Origin: Actinomycetota bacterium
GTDB taxonomy: Bacteria; Actinomycetota; Actinomycetes; Actinomycetales; Dermatophilaceae
DNA length: 64,000 nt
Reading direction: 5' to 3'
Assembly: GCA_020161815.1 (NCBI GenBank)
Contig: JAIUOP010000004.1
Span: 62,001-126,000, forward strand
Below the pieces are notes generated by a model. It made no database searches, was not told the DNA's origin, and saw only the letters and a program-made list of their open reading frames with translations. Both the position numbers and the translations under genes were made by a program. This document shows, piece by piece, positions 11,507 through 19,882 of the stretch (position 1 is its first letter; each line of letters starts with the position of its first letter).

Positions 11507-12831
11507 GACTGCTCCTTCCCCTTCTGGCGGCGCTCTCGTGCGTCGGTGAAGCCCGCTGCGATGGCGGACTCGGCGTCGCGGAACCAGACCTCGGCCCTGG
11601 TGCGGGCGTACCAGGGGCTCTCAGGCGTGTGGAAGAGCATCGAGTTCGCGTTGCCCTTGATGTCCCACCCGGCCGGGGCGGAACCGTCGGCGCCGGGCTT
11701 GGCGGAGTGCTCACCGAAGCCGCCGTCGGCGAAGTCGCCACGGCTCTCGGCCTTGGGGGTGTCGAACAGCGTTGCGGGAGTTGCCTCCTCGGTGCGCTCG
11801 GCGACCGGCTGCTCGCTCTTGGGCGTGTCGGCGGGGCTGGGGTCGGGCGTCTGCGCCTCGACCGGCTCCTCCTCCGGCTCGGCCGCTGGCTCGCTGGCCT
11901 GGGTGCCCTCACGCTCGGTGCGCTCCGGGGTGGCCGCCGGCTCCTTCTTGGTGGCCGCCGCCTCGTCACTCGCGGGAGTGACCTCGGGGTTGGCCTCGTC
12001 GGCGGTCGCCGTGGGGGCCGGCGCTGCCGCGGGGGCCAGCGCTGCCGCGGGGGCCGGCTCCGGGGCCGAGTCGGCCGCGGCCGGGGCGTCATCCTGCGCC
12101 GCCGGGGCCGGGGCCAGCGCAGGAGCCGTCCAGCCCTGGGCGTGGGCGACCTCGAGGCCGGCCAGCGAGGCCGAGCCCGCACCGGGACCCTCGTCGGCGC
12201 GGCCGTCGAGGAAGCCGGCGAGGACGCGCGACATCTCCTGGAAGGAGACGACCTTGTCCGGGCCCCGCGAGGGAGTGACGTCCTTGCCCGCACGCAGGTC
12301 GTCGACGAGCTGGATCGTGGACTCTGGCGTCTGGTTGTCGAAGAACTCCCAGTTCGTCATGACGACGGGAGCGAAGTCGCAGGCCGCATTGCACTCGACC
12401 CGCTCGAGGGTGATCATCCCGTCCTCGGTCGTCTCGTCGTGACCGATGCCCAGGTGCTCCGAGACCGCCTCCCAGATCGCGTCGCCGCCCATGATCGCGC
12501 AGAGCGTGTTGGTGCAGACGCCGACCGTGTAGCGGCCGTTGGGGTGGCGCTTGTACTGGGTGTAGAAGGTCGCGACCCCGGAGACCTCGGCGGTCGTCAG
12601 GTCGAGCAGCTCGGCGCACAGGTCGATGCCGCGACCGGTGATGTATCCGTCGACGGACTGGACCAGGTGCAGCATCGGCAGCAGGGCCGAGCGCTTCTGG
12701 GGGTAGCGGGCGATGATCTGCGCGGCGTCGGCGCGGAAGCGCTCCTCGACGTCCGCGGCATACGACTCCTTGGACTCGGCGGGCACGGTGAGGTGACCCG
12801 CCGCCGTCTGCAAACCGAAGTGGCCGGACAT
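11503..12831 (-). CDS. nuoE: NADH-quinone oxidoreductase subunit E with long tail and extra C-terminal domain
   Basis: 24 kDa subunit of complex I holding the 2Fe-2S cluster N1a. The conserved part is residues ~1-240, with ligands in [12 protein letters not shown] and [13 protein letters not shown]. This copy is 442 aa, far longer than the usual 160-250 aa. Residues ~240-385 are a Pro/Ala/Glu-rich, probably disordered linker. Residues ~390-435 form a small separate domain with the pattern GNxx[20 protein letters not shown] and AIAAGFTDA. That pattern resembles a short domain appended to some actinobacterial ribosomal and nuclease proteins (called sunset domain in databases, from memory). The start ATG shares a base with the nuoD stop. 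Confidence 0.93.
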   Translation of the reverse strand: MSGHFGLQTAAGHLTVPAESKESYAADVEERFRADAAQIIARYPQKRSALLPMLHLVQSVDGYITGRGIDLCAELLDLTTAEVSGVATFYTQYKRHPNGRYTVGVCTNTLCAIMGGDAIWEAVSEHLGIGHDETTEDGMITLERVECNAACDFAPVVMTNWEFFDNQTPESTIQLVDDLRAGKDVTPSRGPDKVVSFQEMSRVLAGFLDGRADEGPGAGSASLAGLEVAHAQGWTAPALAPAPAAQDDAPAAADSAPEPAPAAALAPAAAPAPTATADEANPEVTPASDEAAATKKEPAATPERTEREGTQASEPAAEPEEEPVEAQTPDPSPADTPKSEQPVAERTEEATPATLFDTPKAESRGDFADGGFGEHSAKPGADGSAPAGWDIKGNANSMLFHTPESPWYARTRAEVWFRDAESAIAAGFTDARERRQKGKEQS

Positions 12832-14234
12832 CAGCGATCCACGCCTCCCATCACGGGGTCGATCGAGGCCACCGCGACGATGACGTCGGCGACCATGCCG
12901 CCCTCGCACATCGCGGCCACGGCCTGCAGGTTGTTGAAGCTCGGGTCGCGGAAGTGCGCACGGTAGGGCCGGGTGCCGCCGTCGGAGACCAGGTGGCAGC
13001 CGAGCTCGCCCTTGGGCGACTCCACGGCGACATACGCCTGGCCCGGCGGGACGCGGAAGCCCTCGGTCACCAGCTTGAAGTGGTGGATGAGGGACTCCAT
13101 CGAGGTGCCCATGATCTCGCGGATGTGGTCCAGGCTGTTGCCCTGGCCGTCACTGCCGACCGAGAGCTGGGCCGGCCAGGCGATCTTCTTGTCCTCGACC
13201 ATGACCGGTCCGGTCACCGTGCGCAGGCGGGCGACGGCCTGCTCGATGATCCGCAGCGACTGGTACATCTCCTCGAGGCGGATCATGAGCCGGTCGTAGG
13301 AATCGCACCCGGTGCGCGTGACGACGTCGAAGTCGTAGGTCTCGTAGCCGCAGTACGGCTCGGACTTGCGCAGGTCCTGCGGCAGGCCGGTCGAGCGCAG
13401 CACCGGGCCGGTGATGCCCAGGGCGACGCAGCCGGTGAGGTCGAGGTAGCCCACGCCCTTGGTGCGGCCCTTGAGCAGGGGGTTCTCGGCCAACAGGAGC
13501 TCGAGCTCGTGGATGCCCTTGCGCAGCTCCGGCACGATGCTCGTGATCTGGTCGAGGGCGCCGTGCGGGAGGTCCTGGGAGACACCGCCGGGGCGGATGT
13601 AGGCCATGTTCATGCGCAGGCCGGTGACCGCCTCGAAGACGCGCAGGATGCGCTCCCGCTCGCGGAAGCCGACGGTCATGACCGTGGTCGCGCCCATCTC
13701 CATGCCACCGGTGCCGATGCACACGAGGTGGGAGTTGATGCGGGTGAGCTCCATCATGAGGACGCGGATGATGCTCGCGCGCTCGGGGACCTGGTCGGTG
13801 ATGCCCAGGAGCTTCTCGATGGCCAGGCAGTAGGCCGCTTCCTGGAACATCGGGGTGAGGTAGTCCATCCGGGTGCAGAAGGTCACGCCCTGCACCCAGG
13901 AGCGGAACTCCATGTTCTTCTCGATCCCGGTGTGGAGGTAGCCGATGCCCGCGCGGGCCTCGGTCACCGTCTCGCCGTCGAGCTCGAGGATGAGCCGGAG
14001 CACGCCGTGGGTCGACGGGTGCTGCGGACCCATGTTGACGACGATCCGCTCCTCGTTGAGCGAGGTGGCCTCGTCGACCAGGTCGCCCCAGTCACCGCCG
14101 GAGACGTTGTAGACCGAGGCACCGCCGGCGGCCCCCTGGTCGTAGTGGTCCTCGCCCCGCACGCTGGAGTCGGCGGTGCGCGGATCGGACGTGGTGGCCG
14201 AGGTGTCCTCGAAGATCGTGTGCTCGGTGCTCAT
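12831..14234 (-). CDS. nuoD: NADH-quinone oxidoreductase subunit D
   Basis: 49 kDa subunit of complex I, 467 aa, forming the quinone-binding cavity with NuoB. Visible signatures are [19 protein letters not shown] (quinone-site loop), [16 protein letters not shown] and [24 protein letters not shown] helices. The first ~55 residues are a non-conserved hydrophilic extension. The start at 14234 overlaps the nuoC stop by one base (TGATG). Family assignment is certain. Confidence 0.97.
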   Translation of the reverse strand: MSTEHTIFEDTSATTSDPRTADSSVRGEDHYDQGAAGGASVYNVSGGDWGDLVDEATSLNEERIVVNMGPQHPSTHGVLRLILELDGETVTEARAGIGYLHTGIEKNMEFRSWVQGVTFCTRMDYLTPMFQEAAYCLAIEKLLGITDQVPERASIIRVLMMELTRINSHLVCIGTGGMEMGATTVMTVGFRERERILRVFEAVTGLRMNMAYIRPGGVSQDLPHGALDQITSIVPELRKGIHELELLLAENPLLKGRTKGVGYLDLTGCVALGITGPVLRSTGLPQDLRKSEPYCGYETYDFDVVTRTGCDSYDRLMIRLEEMYQSLRIIEQAVARLRTVTGPVMVEDKKIAWPAQLSVGSDGQGNSLDHIREIMGTSMESLIHHFKLVTEGFRVPPGQAYVAVESPKGELGCHLVSDGGTRPYRAHFRDPSFNNLQAVAAMCEGGMVADVIVAVASIDPVMGGVDR

Positions 14235-15001
14235 CAGTTGTACGCCCTCCGCTGGTCCGGCGGCGGGACGACGCCGCCCTTGTACTCCACGGGGATGCCA
14301 CCCAGGGGGTAGTCCTTGCGCTGGGGGTGACCCGGCCAGTCGTCCGGCATGAGGATCCGGGTGAGGGCGGGGTGCCCCTCGAAGACGATGCCGAAGAAGT
14401 CCCAGGTCTCGCGCTCGTGCCAGTCCGCGCCGGGCCAGATCGCGACCACGGACGGGATGCGCGGGTCCTCCTCGGGCGCGGTCACCTCGAGGCGGATCCG
14501 GCGGCCGGCGTGGGTCAGCGAGATCAGGTGGTAGACGGCGTGCAGCTCGCGGCCGGTCTCCTCGGGGTAGTGCACGCCGGAGACGCCCATGCACATCTCG
14601 AAGCGGAGCGCCGGGTCGTCGCGCAGGGCGCGGGCGACGGCGGGCAGGTGCTCGCGAGCGACGAAGATCGTCATCTCGCCGCGGTCGACGACGACGCGCT
14701 CGACGGCGTCCCCGTAGGCAGCCGCTCCCCCGTCGATGGCGACGGCGAGCCGGTCGGCGACCTGGTCGAAGTAGGAGCCGTAGGGGCGCTCGGAGGCACC
14801 CGGGAAGAGGATCGGGGTCCGCAGGCCGCCGTACCCGGTCGTGTCCTGGCCCTTGGTGGCGCCGAACATGCCCTTGCGCTCGCCGATCTGGACGGGCGTG
14901 GTGTCCGTCGCGACCTCACGGGAGACGTCGGTGGCCCACACGTCGCCCTCGTCGGCGCTCGCCGGGTCGATCGTCGGCTGGTCCTTGGTGTTGTCGCTCA
15001 T
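14234..15001 (-). CDS. nuoC: NADH-quinone oxidoreductase subunit C
   Basis: 30 kDa hydrophilic subunit of complex I, 255 aa. The C-terminal signature [18 protein letters not shown], then [20 protein letters not shown], is diagnostic. The ~60 N-terminal residues are acidic and variable, as in other actinobacteria. It overlaps nuoB by four bases (ATGA) and shares its stop with the nuoD start. Confidence 0.96.
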   Translation of the reverse strand: MSDNTKDQPTIDPASADEGDVWATDVSREVATDTTPVQIGERKGMFGATKGQDTTGYGGLRTPILFPGASERPYGSYFDQVADRLAVAIDGGAAAYGDAVERVVVDRGEMTIFVAREHLPAVARALRDDPALRFEMCMGVSGVHYPEETGRELHAVYHLISLTHAGRRIRLEVTAPEEDPRIPSVVAIWPGADWHERETWDFFGIVFEGHPALTRILMPDDWPGHPQRKDYPLGGIPVEYKGGVVPPPDQRRAYN

Positions 15002-15606
15002 GCGAGGAGGTTCCTCCCGGGCGTCGCGGTGAGGGGCGCGAGCGGCGCGTGGTGCTCGTGCGTCGGCGCCATCAGCTGGGTGGGCACCGCAGCGAGGGCT
15101 GCCTGCTCGGCCGCGCGGGCCGCGGCGACGCGGTTGACGCCGAGCTTGGTGCTCTGGATCTGCTGGTGCAGCTCGATGATCGCGTTGAGCAGCATCTCGG
15201 GGCGGGGCGGACAGCCGGGCAGGTAGATGTCGACCGGGATGATGTGGTCGACGCCCTGCACGATCGCGTAGTTGTTGAACATCCCGCCGCTGCTGGCGCA
15301 CACACCCATCGAGATGACCCACTTGGGGTTGGCCATCTGGTCGTAGACCTGGCGGACGACCGGGGCCATCTTCTGGCTCACCCGGCCGGCGACGATCATC
15401 AGGTCGGCCTGGCGCGGGGTGGCGGCGAAGCGCTCCATGCCGAAGCGCGAGATGTCGTAGTCGGGGGTGCCGACCGCCATCATCTCGATCGCGCAGCAGG
15501 CCAGGCCGAAGGTGGCCGGCCAGATCGAGGCCTTGCGCATGTAGCCCGCGAGGCCTTCGACCGTGGAGAGCAGGAAGCCGGACGGCAGCTTCTCCTCGAG
15601 TCCCAT
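14998..15606 (-). CDS. nuoB: NADH-quinone oxidoreductase subunit B (cluster N2)
   Basis: Carries cluster N2, the last Fe-S centre before quinone; 202 aa. All ligand motifs are present: the tandem cysteines in [21 protein letters not shown] and LPGCPPRPE. The start at 15606 gives the standard actinobacterial N-terminus [11 protein letters not shown] and is preceded by AAGGAG. That ribosome site lies at the end of the tiny reading frame that fills the nuoA-nuoB gap. The C-terminal ~40 residues are variable. Confidence 0.97.
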   Translation of the reverse strand: MGLEEKLPSGFLLSTVEGLAGYMRKASIWPATFGLACCAIEMMAVGTPDYDISRFGMERFAATPRQADLMIVAGRVSQKMAPVVRQVYDQMANPKWVISMGVCASSGGMFNNYAIVQGVDHIIPVDIYLPGCPPRPEMLLNAIIELHQQIQSTKLGVNRVAAARAAEQAALAAVPTQLMAPTHEHHAPLAPLTATPGRNLLA

Positions 15607-15701
15607 CAGCGCTCCTTGGTCGGGATCAGGGTGGTGTGGTCAGCGGGCGCTGCCACGGTCGGGGCCGCGGCCGGTGCGCCGCACGGCATACGCATCGTCA
15701 T
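15606..15701 (-). CDS. possible 31-aa coupling ORF between nuoA and nuoB
   Basis: The 94-base gap between nuoA and nuoB is filled exactly by one open frame. Its ATG overlaps the nuoA stop (TGATGA) and its TGA overlaps the nuoB ATG (TGATGGG). The peptide begins MTMRMPCG and ends IPTKER; its last codons supply the nuoB ribosome-binding site AAGGAG. It has no recognisable domain, so its main role may be to keep ribosomes moving from nuoA to nuoB. It may equally be an accident of a GC-rich leader. The GTATGCC heptamer lies inside it. Confidence 0.35.
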   Translation of the reverse strand: MTMRMPCGAPAAAPTVAAPADHTTLIPTKER

Positions 15702-16066
15702 CAGTCCCACTCGAATCCGCCGCGCTTCCAGACGTAGGCATCGGCGATGAAGAAGGCGTTGAGGAGGAAGAGGATCATCGCGCCGAGGGCGAAGAGGTTC
15801 AGCTGGTCGAAGGCGACCGCGAACGGGTAGAGGAAGAGGGCCTCGATGTCGAAGATGATGAAGAGCATCGCGGTGAGGAAGTACTTGATCGGGATGCGCC
15901 CGCCGCCGGAGGCCCGTGGGGAGGGCTGGATGCCGCACTCGTAGGACTCGGCCTTGGCGCGGTTGTAGCGCTTGGGACCGACCACGAGGCTGGTGCCCAC
16001 GGACAGCAGAGCGAAGCCCAAGCCGAGGGCCATGAGGATGAGAAGCGGGACGTAGGGGTTGCTCAT
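15701..16066 (-). CDS. nuoA: NADH-quinone oxidoreductase subunit A
   Basis: Small membrane subunit of complex I, 121 aa with three transmembrane helices, and first gene of the 14-gene operon. Signatures are KAESYECGIQP (the conserved Cys-containing loop at the quinone site) and FDIEALFLYPFAVAF. A strong ribosome site, GGGGAGGTGG, precedes the ATG. Its promoter region upstream carries a predicted Rex operator. Confidence 0.97.
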   Translation of the reverse strand: MSNPYVPLLILMALGLGFALLSVGTSLVVGPKRYNRAKAESYECGIQPSPRASGGGRIPIKYFLTAMLFIIFDIEALFLYPFAVAFDQLNLFALGAMILFLLNAFFIADAYVWKRGGFEWD

Positions 16067-16190
16067 CGGCAGCCACCTCCCCTTTCCTTCGATGCGCGCG
16101 CAGACGAGCCCACGACAGGGCTCGCCGTCATCCTAGAGGGACTGTGGTGTTCGCCACCCGGGGACTCGACACTTGGGCCGGCAGGCACGC

Positions 16191-16208
16191 TTGTGAAGGT
16201 CTTCACGA
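16191..16208. promoter_or_regulatory. predicted Rex operator upstream of nuoA
   Basis: TTGTGAAGGTCTTCACGA matches the actinobacterial Rex operator pattern TTGTGAA-N4-TTCACAA with one mismatch. A minus-strand -10-like TAGACT (16219-16224) sits just upstream of it relative to nuoA, so bound Rex would lie over the start of the transcript and block it. Rex control of nuo is established in Streptomyces. The rex gene is in this window and has a similar site. Confidence 0.7.
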
Positions 16209-16248
16209 ACACTCGGTGAGTCTATGACGAGGGCCCGCGGGTGGTGGA

Positions 16249-16266
16249 GTGAGGCTTGCCTAACCT
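16249..16266. promoter_or_regulatory. weak candidate iron-regulator (IdeR/DtxR) box
   Basis: On the minus strand GGTTAGGCAAGCCTCA contains the palindromic core AGGC-AA-GCCT, which resembles the right part of IdeR/DmdR boxes (consensus built on TTAGGCTAACCTAA). It lies upstream of the -10-like element of nuoA. Complex I is iron-rich, so control would make sense, but the match is partial and no second box is seen. Confidence 0.2.
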
Positions 16267-16381
16267 CCGCGCGGGGCGGGGTGCATCTCCGGGCCGCCTG
16301 GGACCGCCCGGCCACCGGATTCGGTGCATCGGCCCGAGCTTCCGTGACTCCTCGCGCTGTGACAGTGATCGTTGTGTGGCT

Positions 16382-16501
16382 CGCGTACACATGACCACGC
16401 CCGTGGGTCACCGACCCGAGTGAGTGCCTCCCCTGGTCGCCCGCCTCCCCCGACCTTCGCCAACGGATGTGGTGACCCACGGACGTGGTCATCCGTACGC
16501 G
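16382..16501. repeat. large imperfect inverted repeat (31-base arms)
   Basis: Arms at 16382-16412 and 16471-16501 match at 28 of 31 positions; each includes ATGACCAC and GTGGGTCACC on one strand. The 58-base spacer is GC-rich. It could form a stem of about 30 base pairs or act as a paired protein site between menG and nuoA. Its arms end differently from the TCGA-bounded 60-bp family found elsewhere in the window. Confidence 0.7.
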
Positions 16502-16600
16502 GGCGCGACTCATCCATACGACCGCGCCAGTCGTGGCCTGACCAACCAGTGTCGGCCCGTCCCCGGTCGCCCGGCGCCAGTCGCGCCAGAGAAGGGTGCG

Positions 16601-17293
16601 TCAGACCGCCGTCGCCCGGTGCAGGGCCACGATCCCGCCGGAGAGGTTGCGCCAGGCGACATCCGCCCACCCGGCCGCCTGGATCTGCGTGGCCAGCCCG
16701 CGCTGGTCCGGCCACGCCCGGATCGACTCGGCGAGGTAGACATACGACTCGGGGTTGGAGGACACCTTGCGCGCCACCGGCGGCAGCGCCCGCATGAGGT
16801 ACTCGGTGTAGATCGTGCGGAAGGCCTTGTTCGTCGGAGCACTGAATTCGCAGATCACCAGCCGCCCACCGGGCCGGGTGACGCGGGCGAACTCCCGCAG
16901 CGCCTCGTCCACGTCGCTGACGTTGCGCAGCCCGAAGCTCATCGTGACGGCGTCGAAGGAGTCGTCGGCGAAGGGCAGGCGCATCGCGTCGGCGGCCGTA
17001 AAGCCGAGGTCTTCGCGCCTCCTCTTCCCCACGGTGAGCATGCCGAGCGAGAAGTCGGCCGGCACCACGTGCACCTTGGCATCGGCGAAGGGCTCGCTGC
17101 TCGTCCCTGTGCCGGCCGCGATGTCGAGCACCCGCTGGCCCGGCTGCGCCCCCACCGCGCGGATGACCGCACGCCGCCAGAGCCGGTCCTGGCCAAGGGA
17201 GAGCACGTCGTTGGTCACGTCGTACTTCTCCGCGACATCGTCGAACATCGCGGCGACGTCGCGGGGGTCCTTGGCGAGGGAGGCGCGGCTCAT
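16601..17293 (-). CDS. menG: demethylmenaquinone methyltransferase
   Basis: Last step of menaquinone synthesis: C-methylation of demethylmenaquinone with S-adenosylmethionine; 230 aa, UbiE/MenG family. The SAM-binding motif is [15 protein letters not shown] (~residues 55-70), with the family motifs [20 protein letters not shown] and VCEFSAP-type [10 protein letters not shown]. The start at 17293 gives the canonical [22 protein letters not shown]-terminus. It is divergent from menF with 62 bases between. UbiE-type enzymes can act on ubiquinone precursors, but only menaquinone genes are present here. Confidence 0.93.
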   Translation of the reverse strand: MSRASLAKDPRDVAAMFDDVAEKYDVTNDVLSLGQDRLWRRAVIRAVGAQPGQRVLDIAAGTGTSSEPFADAKVHVVPADFSLGMLTVGKRRREDLGFTAADAMRLPFADDSFDAVTMSFGLRNVSDVDEALREFARVTRPGGRLVICEFSAPTNKAFRTIYTEYLMRALPPVARKVSSNPESYVYLAESIRAWPDQRGLATQIQAAGWADVAWRNLSGGIVALHRATAV

Positions 17294-17340
17294 GGCCCCA
17301 TCATCCCATCGCGAACGCTGGCGGGAGTTACCGGCGGGTC

Positions 17341-17346
17341 TACGCT
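17341..17346 (+). promoter_or_regulatory. -10 box of menF
   Basis: TACGCT fits the actinobacterial -10 pattern TAnnnT and lies nine bases before the menF ATG, so the transcript would have no leader or a very short one. No ribosome-binding site is visible before the start. Confidence 0.45.
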
Positions 17347-17355
17347 GGTGGACTG

Positions 17356-18654
17356 ATGACCTCCCTGCCCGCCCCTGCGGACGTGGGTGCGCCGCTCGTC
17401 GTCCGCACCGTCCCGCTCGCCGCCGACGACCTCGGGGCGCTGCTGTCCCTGTTGCCGCCGGCCGACGCCCCCGAACTGTTCTCCTGGGTGCGCCGCGGCG
17501 AGGGCATGGTGGGCTGGGGACGCGCACTGGCGCACACGGCATACGGTCCCGAGCGCTTTGCCGAATTGCGGCATTGGTGGGCCGACACCGCGAGCTCCGC
17601 CGTCGTGCGCAACGAGGTGGGCAGTCCCGGGACGGGGCCGGTCGCCTTCGGGTCCTTTGCGTATGCCGCGGGCTCGCCGGCCGGGGCGACCCTCGTCGTC
17701 CCGCGGGTGCTCGTCGGTCGCCGCGGCGACCGGGCCTGGCTCACGTTGGTCTCGACCGGCCCCGAGCTCACCGCGATCGGCGCGCCCGGAGTGGCTCCGG
17801 AGCCCGCGCCGCCGCAGGACGTGACCTTCTCGGACGGCGCGACCTCCCCGACGCGTTGGGCGGGGGCCGTCGCCCGGGCCGTCGAGCTGATCACGCAGGA
17901 CCGGCTGGACAAGGTCGTTCTCGCCCGCGACCTCGAGGTCCGCATGTCCAGCCCGGTCGATGCCCGCTGGGTGCTGCGCCGACTCGCCGAACGCTATGAC
18001 AACACCTGGGTGTTCTCCGTCGACGGGCTGCTCGGGGCGACCCCGGAGATGCTGGTCCGCTCGGAGAAGGGCCTGGTGACCTCACGGGTGCTGGCCGGCA
18101 CGATCCGCCGCACCGGGGACGACGAGCACGACCTCGCGCTCGCCGGCTCACTGGCGCGGTCGAGCAAGGACCTCGAGGAGCACGAGTACGCCGTGCGCTC
18201 GGTCGCCGAAGCCCTCGGCCCGCACTGCTCGTCGATGAACGTGCCGGAGACCCCCTTCGTCCTGCACCTGCCCAATGTCATGCACCTCGCGACCGACGTG
18301 ACCGGCGTCCTCGTCGACGGGGCGTCCTCGCTGCTGCTCGCCGAGGCGCTGCACCCCTCCGCAGCGGTCTGCGGCACCCCCACCGCCGTCGCCGACGAGG
18401 TGATCTCCGAGCTCGAGGGGATGGACCGAGGCCGCTACGCCGGCCCCGTCGGTTGGATCGACGGCAGCGGCGACGGCGAATGGGGCATCGCCCTGCGCTG
18501 TGGCTGGGTCGACCCGGAGGAGCCGTCCCGGATGCGCCTGTTCGCCGGGTGCGGGATCGTCGCCGGCTCCGACCCCGAGGACGAGGTTGCCGAGTCCGAT
18601 GCCAAACTCATCCCGATGCGGGATGCCCTCACCGCTCCGGTGGCCCTCAGCTGA
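17356..18654 (+). CDS. menF: isochorismate synthase, menaquinone pathway
   Basis: Converts chorismate to isochorismate, the entry reaction to menaquinone; 432 aa, chorismate-binding family. The C-terminal ~260 residues carry the family motifs: [61 protein letters not shown] and [11 protein letters not shown]. The N-terminal ~150 residues are variable. It could be a salicylate-type or siderophore enzyme, but menD, menJ and menG next to it favour menaquinone. Its 3' end overlaps convergent menJ by eight bases. Confidence 0.88.
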   Translation: MTSLPAPADVGAPLVVRTVPLAADDLGALLSLLPPADAPELFSWVRRGEGMVGWGRALAHTAYGPERFAELRHWWADTASSAVVRNEVGSPGTGPVAFGSFAYAAGSPAGATLVVPRVLVGRRGDRAWLTLVSTGPELTAIGAPGVAPEPAPPQDVTFSDGATSPTRWAGAVARAVELITQDRLDKVVLARDLEVRMSSPVDARWVLRRLAERYDNTWVFSVDGLLGATPEMLVRSEKGLVTSRVLAGTIRRTGDDEHDLALAGSLARSSKDLEEHEYAVRSVAEALGPHCSSMNVPETPFVLHLPNVMHLATDVTGVLVDGASSLLLAEALHPSAAVCGTPTAVADEVISELEGMDRGRYAGPVGWIDGSGDGEWGIALRCGWVDPEEPSRMRLFAGCGIVAGSDPEDEVAESDAKLIPMRDALTAPVALS

Positions 18655-19882
18655 ACGGCGGTCGCGCGTCGATGCCGACCGACCGTCGACCGGCCCAGCG
18701 CCAGACCCGCGCGGAGCGGTCGCGGTCCTCCTCGGTGACGAGGTTGCCCATCCAGCGCAGCGCGAGCGTCATGAGCCAGTCGCTGCGCATGCCGACCGGC
18801 CCGAGGGCATTGAGCACCTTGGGCACGGTGAAGATGCCCGCGAGGCGCCGCGCGATCGAGAACGCCTCGCCGTAGTGCTCGGTCAGCGTGGCCGGCCAGG
18901 TGAGCGAGAGGTCGGTGTCGAGCAGGTCCACGACGAGGCGCCCGGTCTCGAGGCCGTAGTCGATGCCCTCACCGTTGAGCGGGTTGATGCAGGCGGCGGC
19001 ATCGCCGATGAGTGCCCAGTTGGAGCCCGCGACGTTGCTGACGGCGCCGCCCATCGGCAGCAGGGCACTGGCCTCCATCCGCTGCTCCCCGGTGAGGCCG
19101 AAGTCGTGGCGACGGGCATCGGTGTAGGCCTTCATCACCGGCCGGATCGCGATGTCCGCGGGTCGCTTGCTCGTCTGCAGGGTGCCGACGCCGACGTTCA
19201 CCTGACCGCCGCCGAGCGGGAAGATCCAGCCGTAGCCGCTGAGGATCTCCCCGGCCTGGCCGCGCAGCTCGAGGTGGCTGCTGATCCACGGGTCGTCGCT
19301 CATCGTCGAGTCGACATAGCAGCGACCGGCCGTGGCATAGACGGTGTCCTTGTGCCACTCGCGGCCGAGCACCTTCCCCAGCCCGGAGCGCACCCCGTCG
19401 GCGACGACGAGCCGCTCGCACTCGATCTCGAAGTTGGCGCCGTCCTGCCCGCGGAAGGTCACGCCCTTGACGCGCCCGCCCTCGAGCCGGGCGTCGACCG
19501 CCTTGGCGCCCTCGACGCCGATGGCGCCGGAGTCCAGGGCCACCTGACGGATGCGCGCGTCGAGCTCGGTCCGCGGTGCCGCGCTGCCCCAGTCCGGCAG
19601 CGAGCCTCCCGGCCAGGGCAGCAGGAGCGTCTGCCCGAACCCGTGCGCCCGCAGGCCGCGGTTGACGGTGCGCTCACGCAGCCAGCCCTCGAGCCCGAGC
19701 GCCTGCATCTCGCCGATCGCGCGAGGGGTCAGGCCGTCACCGCAGGTCTTGTCGCGCGGGAAGGTCGCGGCGTCGGCGAGCACCACGTCGCGGCCGGCGC
19801 GTGCCGCCCAGGCTGCGGCCGACGATCCCGCGGGGCCGGCTCCGACGACGAGGACATCGGTGCGGTGCGGGGTCGAAGTCAC
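18647..19882 (-). CDS. menJ: FAD-dependent geranylgeranyl/menaquinone reductase family
   Basis: 411 aa flavoprotein of the geranylgeranyl reductase family. It shows the N-terminal FAD fold VLVVGAGPAGSSAAAWAAR, the family motif DKTCGDGLTPRAIGEM, and the second FAD motif IGDAAACINPLNGEGIDYGLETG near residue 290. In mycobacteria the homologue MenJ reduces one double bond of the menaquinone side chain. The four-base ATGA overlap with menD supports that role here. A general polyprenyl reductase role cannot be excluded. Confidence 0.8.
   Translation of the reverse strand: MTSTPHRTDVLVVGAGPAGSSAAAWAARAGRDVVLADAATFPRDKTCGDGLTPRAIGEMQALGLEGWLRERTVNRGLRAHGFGQTLLLPWPGGSLPDWGSAAPRTELDARIRQVALDSGAIGVEGAKAVDARLEGGRVKGVTFRGQDGANFEIECERLVVADGVRSGLGKVLGREWHKDTVYATAGRCYVDSTMSDDPWISSHLELRGQAGEILSGYGWIFPLGGGQVNVGVGTLQTSKRPADIAIRPVMKAYTDARRHDFGLTGEQRMEASALLPMGGAVSNVAGSNWALIGDAAACINPLNGEGIDYGLETGRLVVDLLDTDLSLTWPATLTEHYGEAFSIARRLAGIFTVPKVLNALGPVGMRSDWLMTLALRWMGNLVTEEDRDRSARVWRWAGRRSVGIDARPPFS

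Larger units (their letters stand above)
16067..16600. other. nuo control region between nuoA and menG
   Basis: No convincing gene lies here; the open frames are short and unlike known proteins. It holds, going upstream from nuoA: the leader and ribosome site, a Rex-type operator, a -10-like TAGACT on the minus strand, a possible iron box, and a large imperfect inverted repeat. It must also contain the end of the menG transcript. The length and the palindromes are unusual for such a compact genome. Confidence 0.7.

Noticed and set aside
16133..16715. Open frames in the nuoA-menG gap
   Set aside because: Short, Arg-rich, no ribosome site, and they run through palindromes and regulatory sequence.
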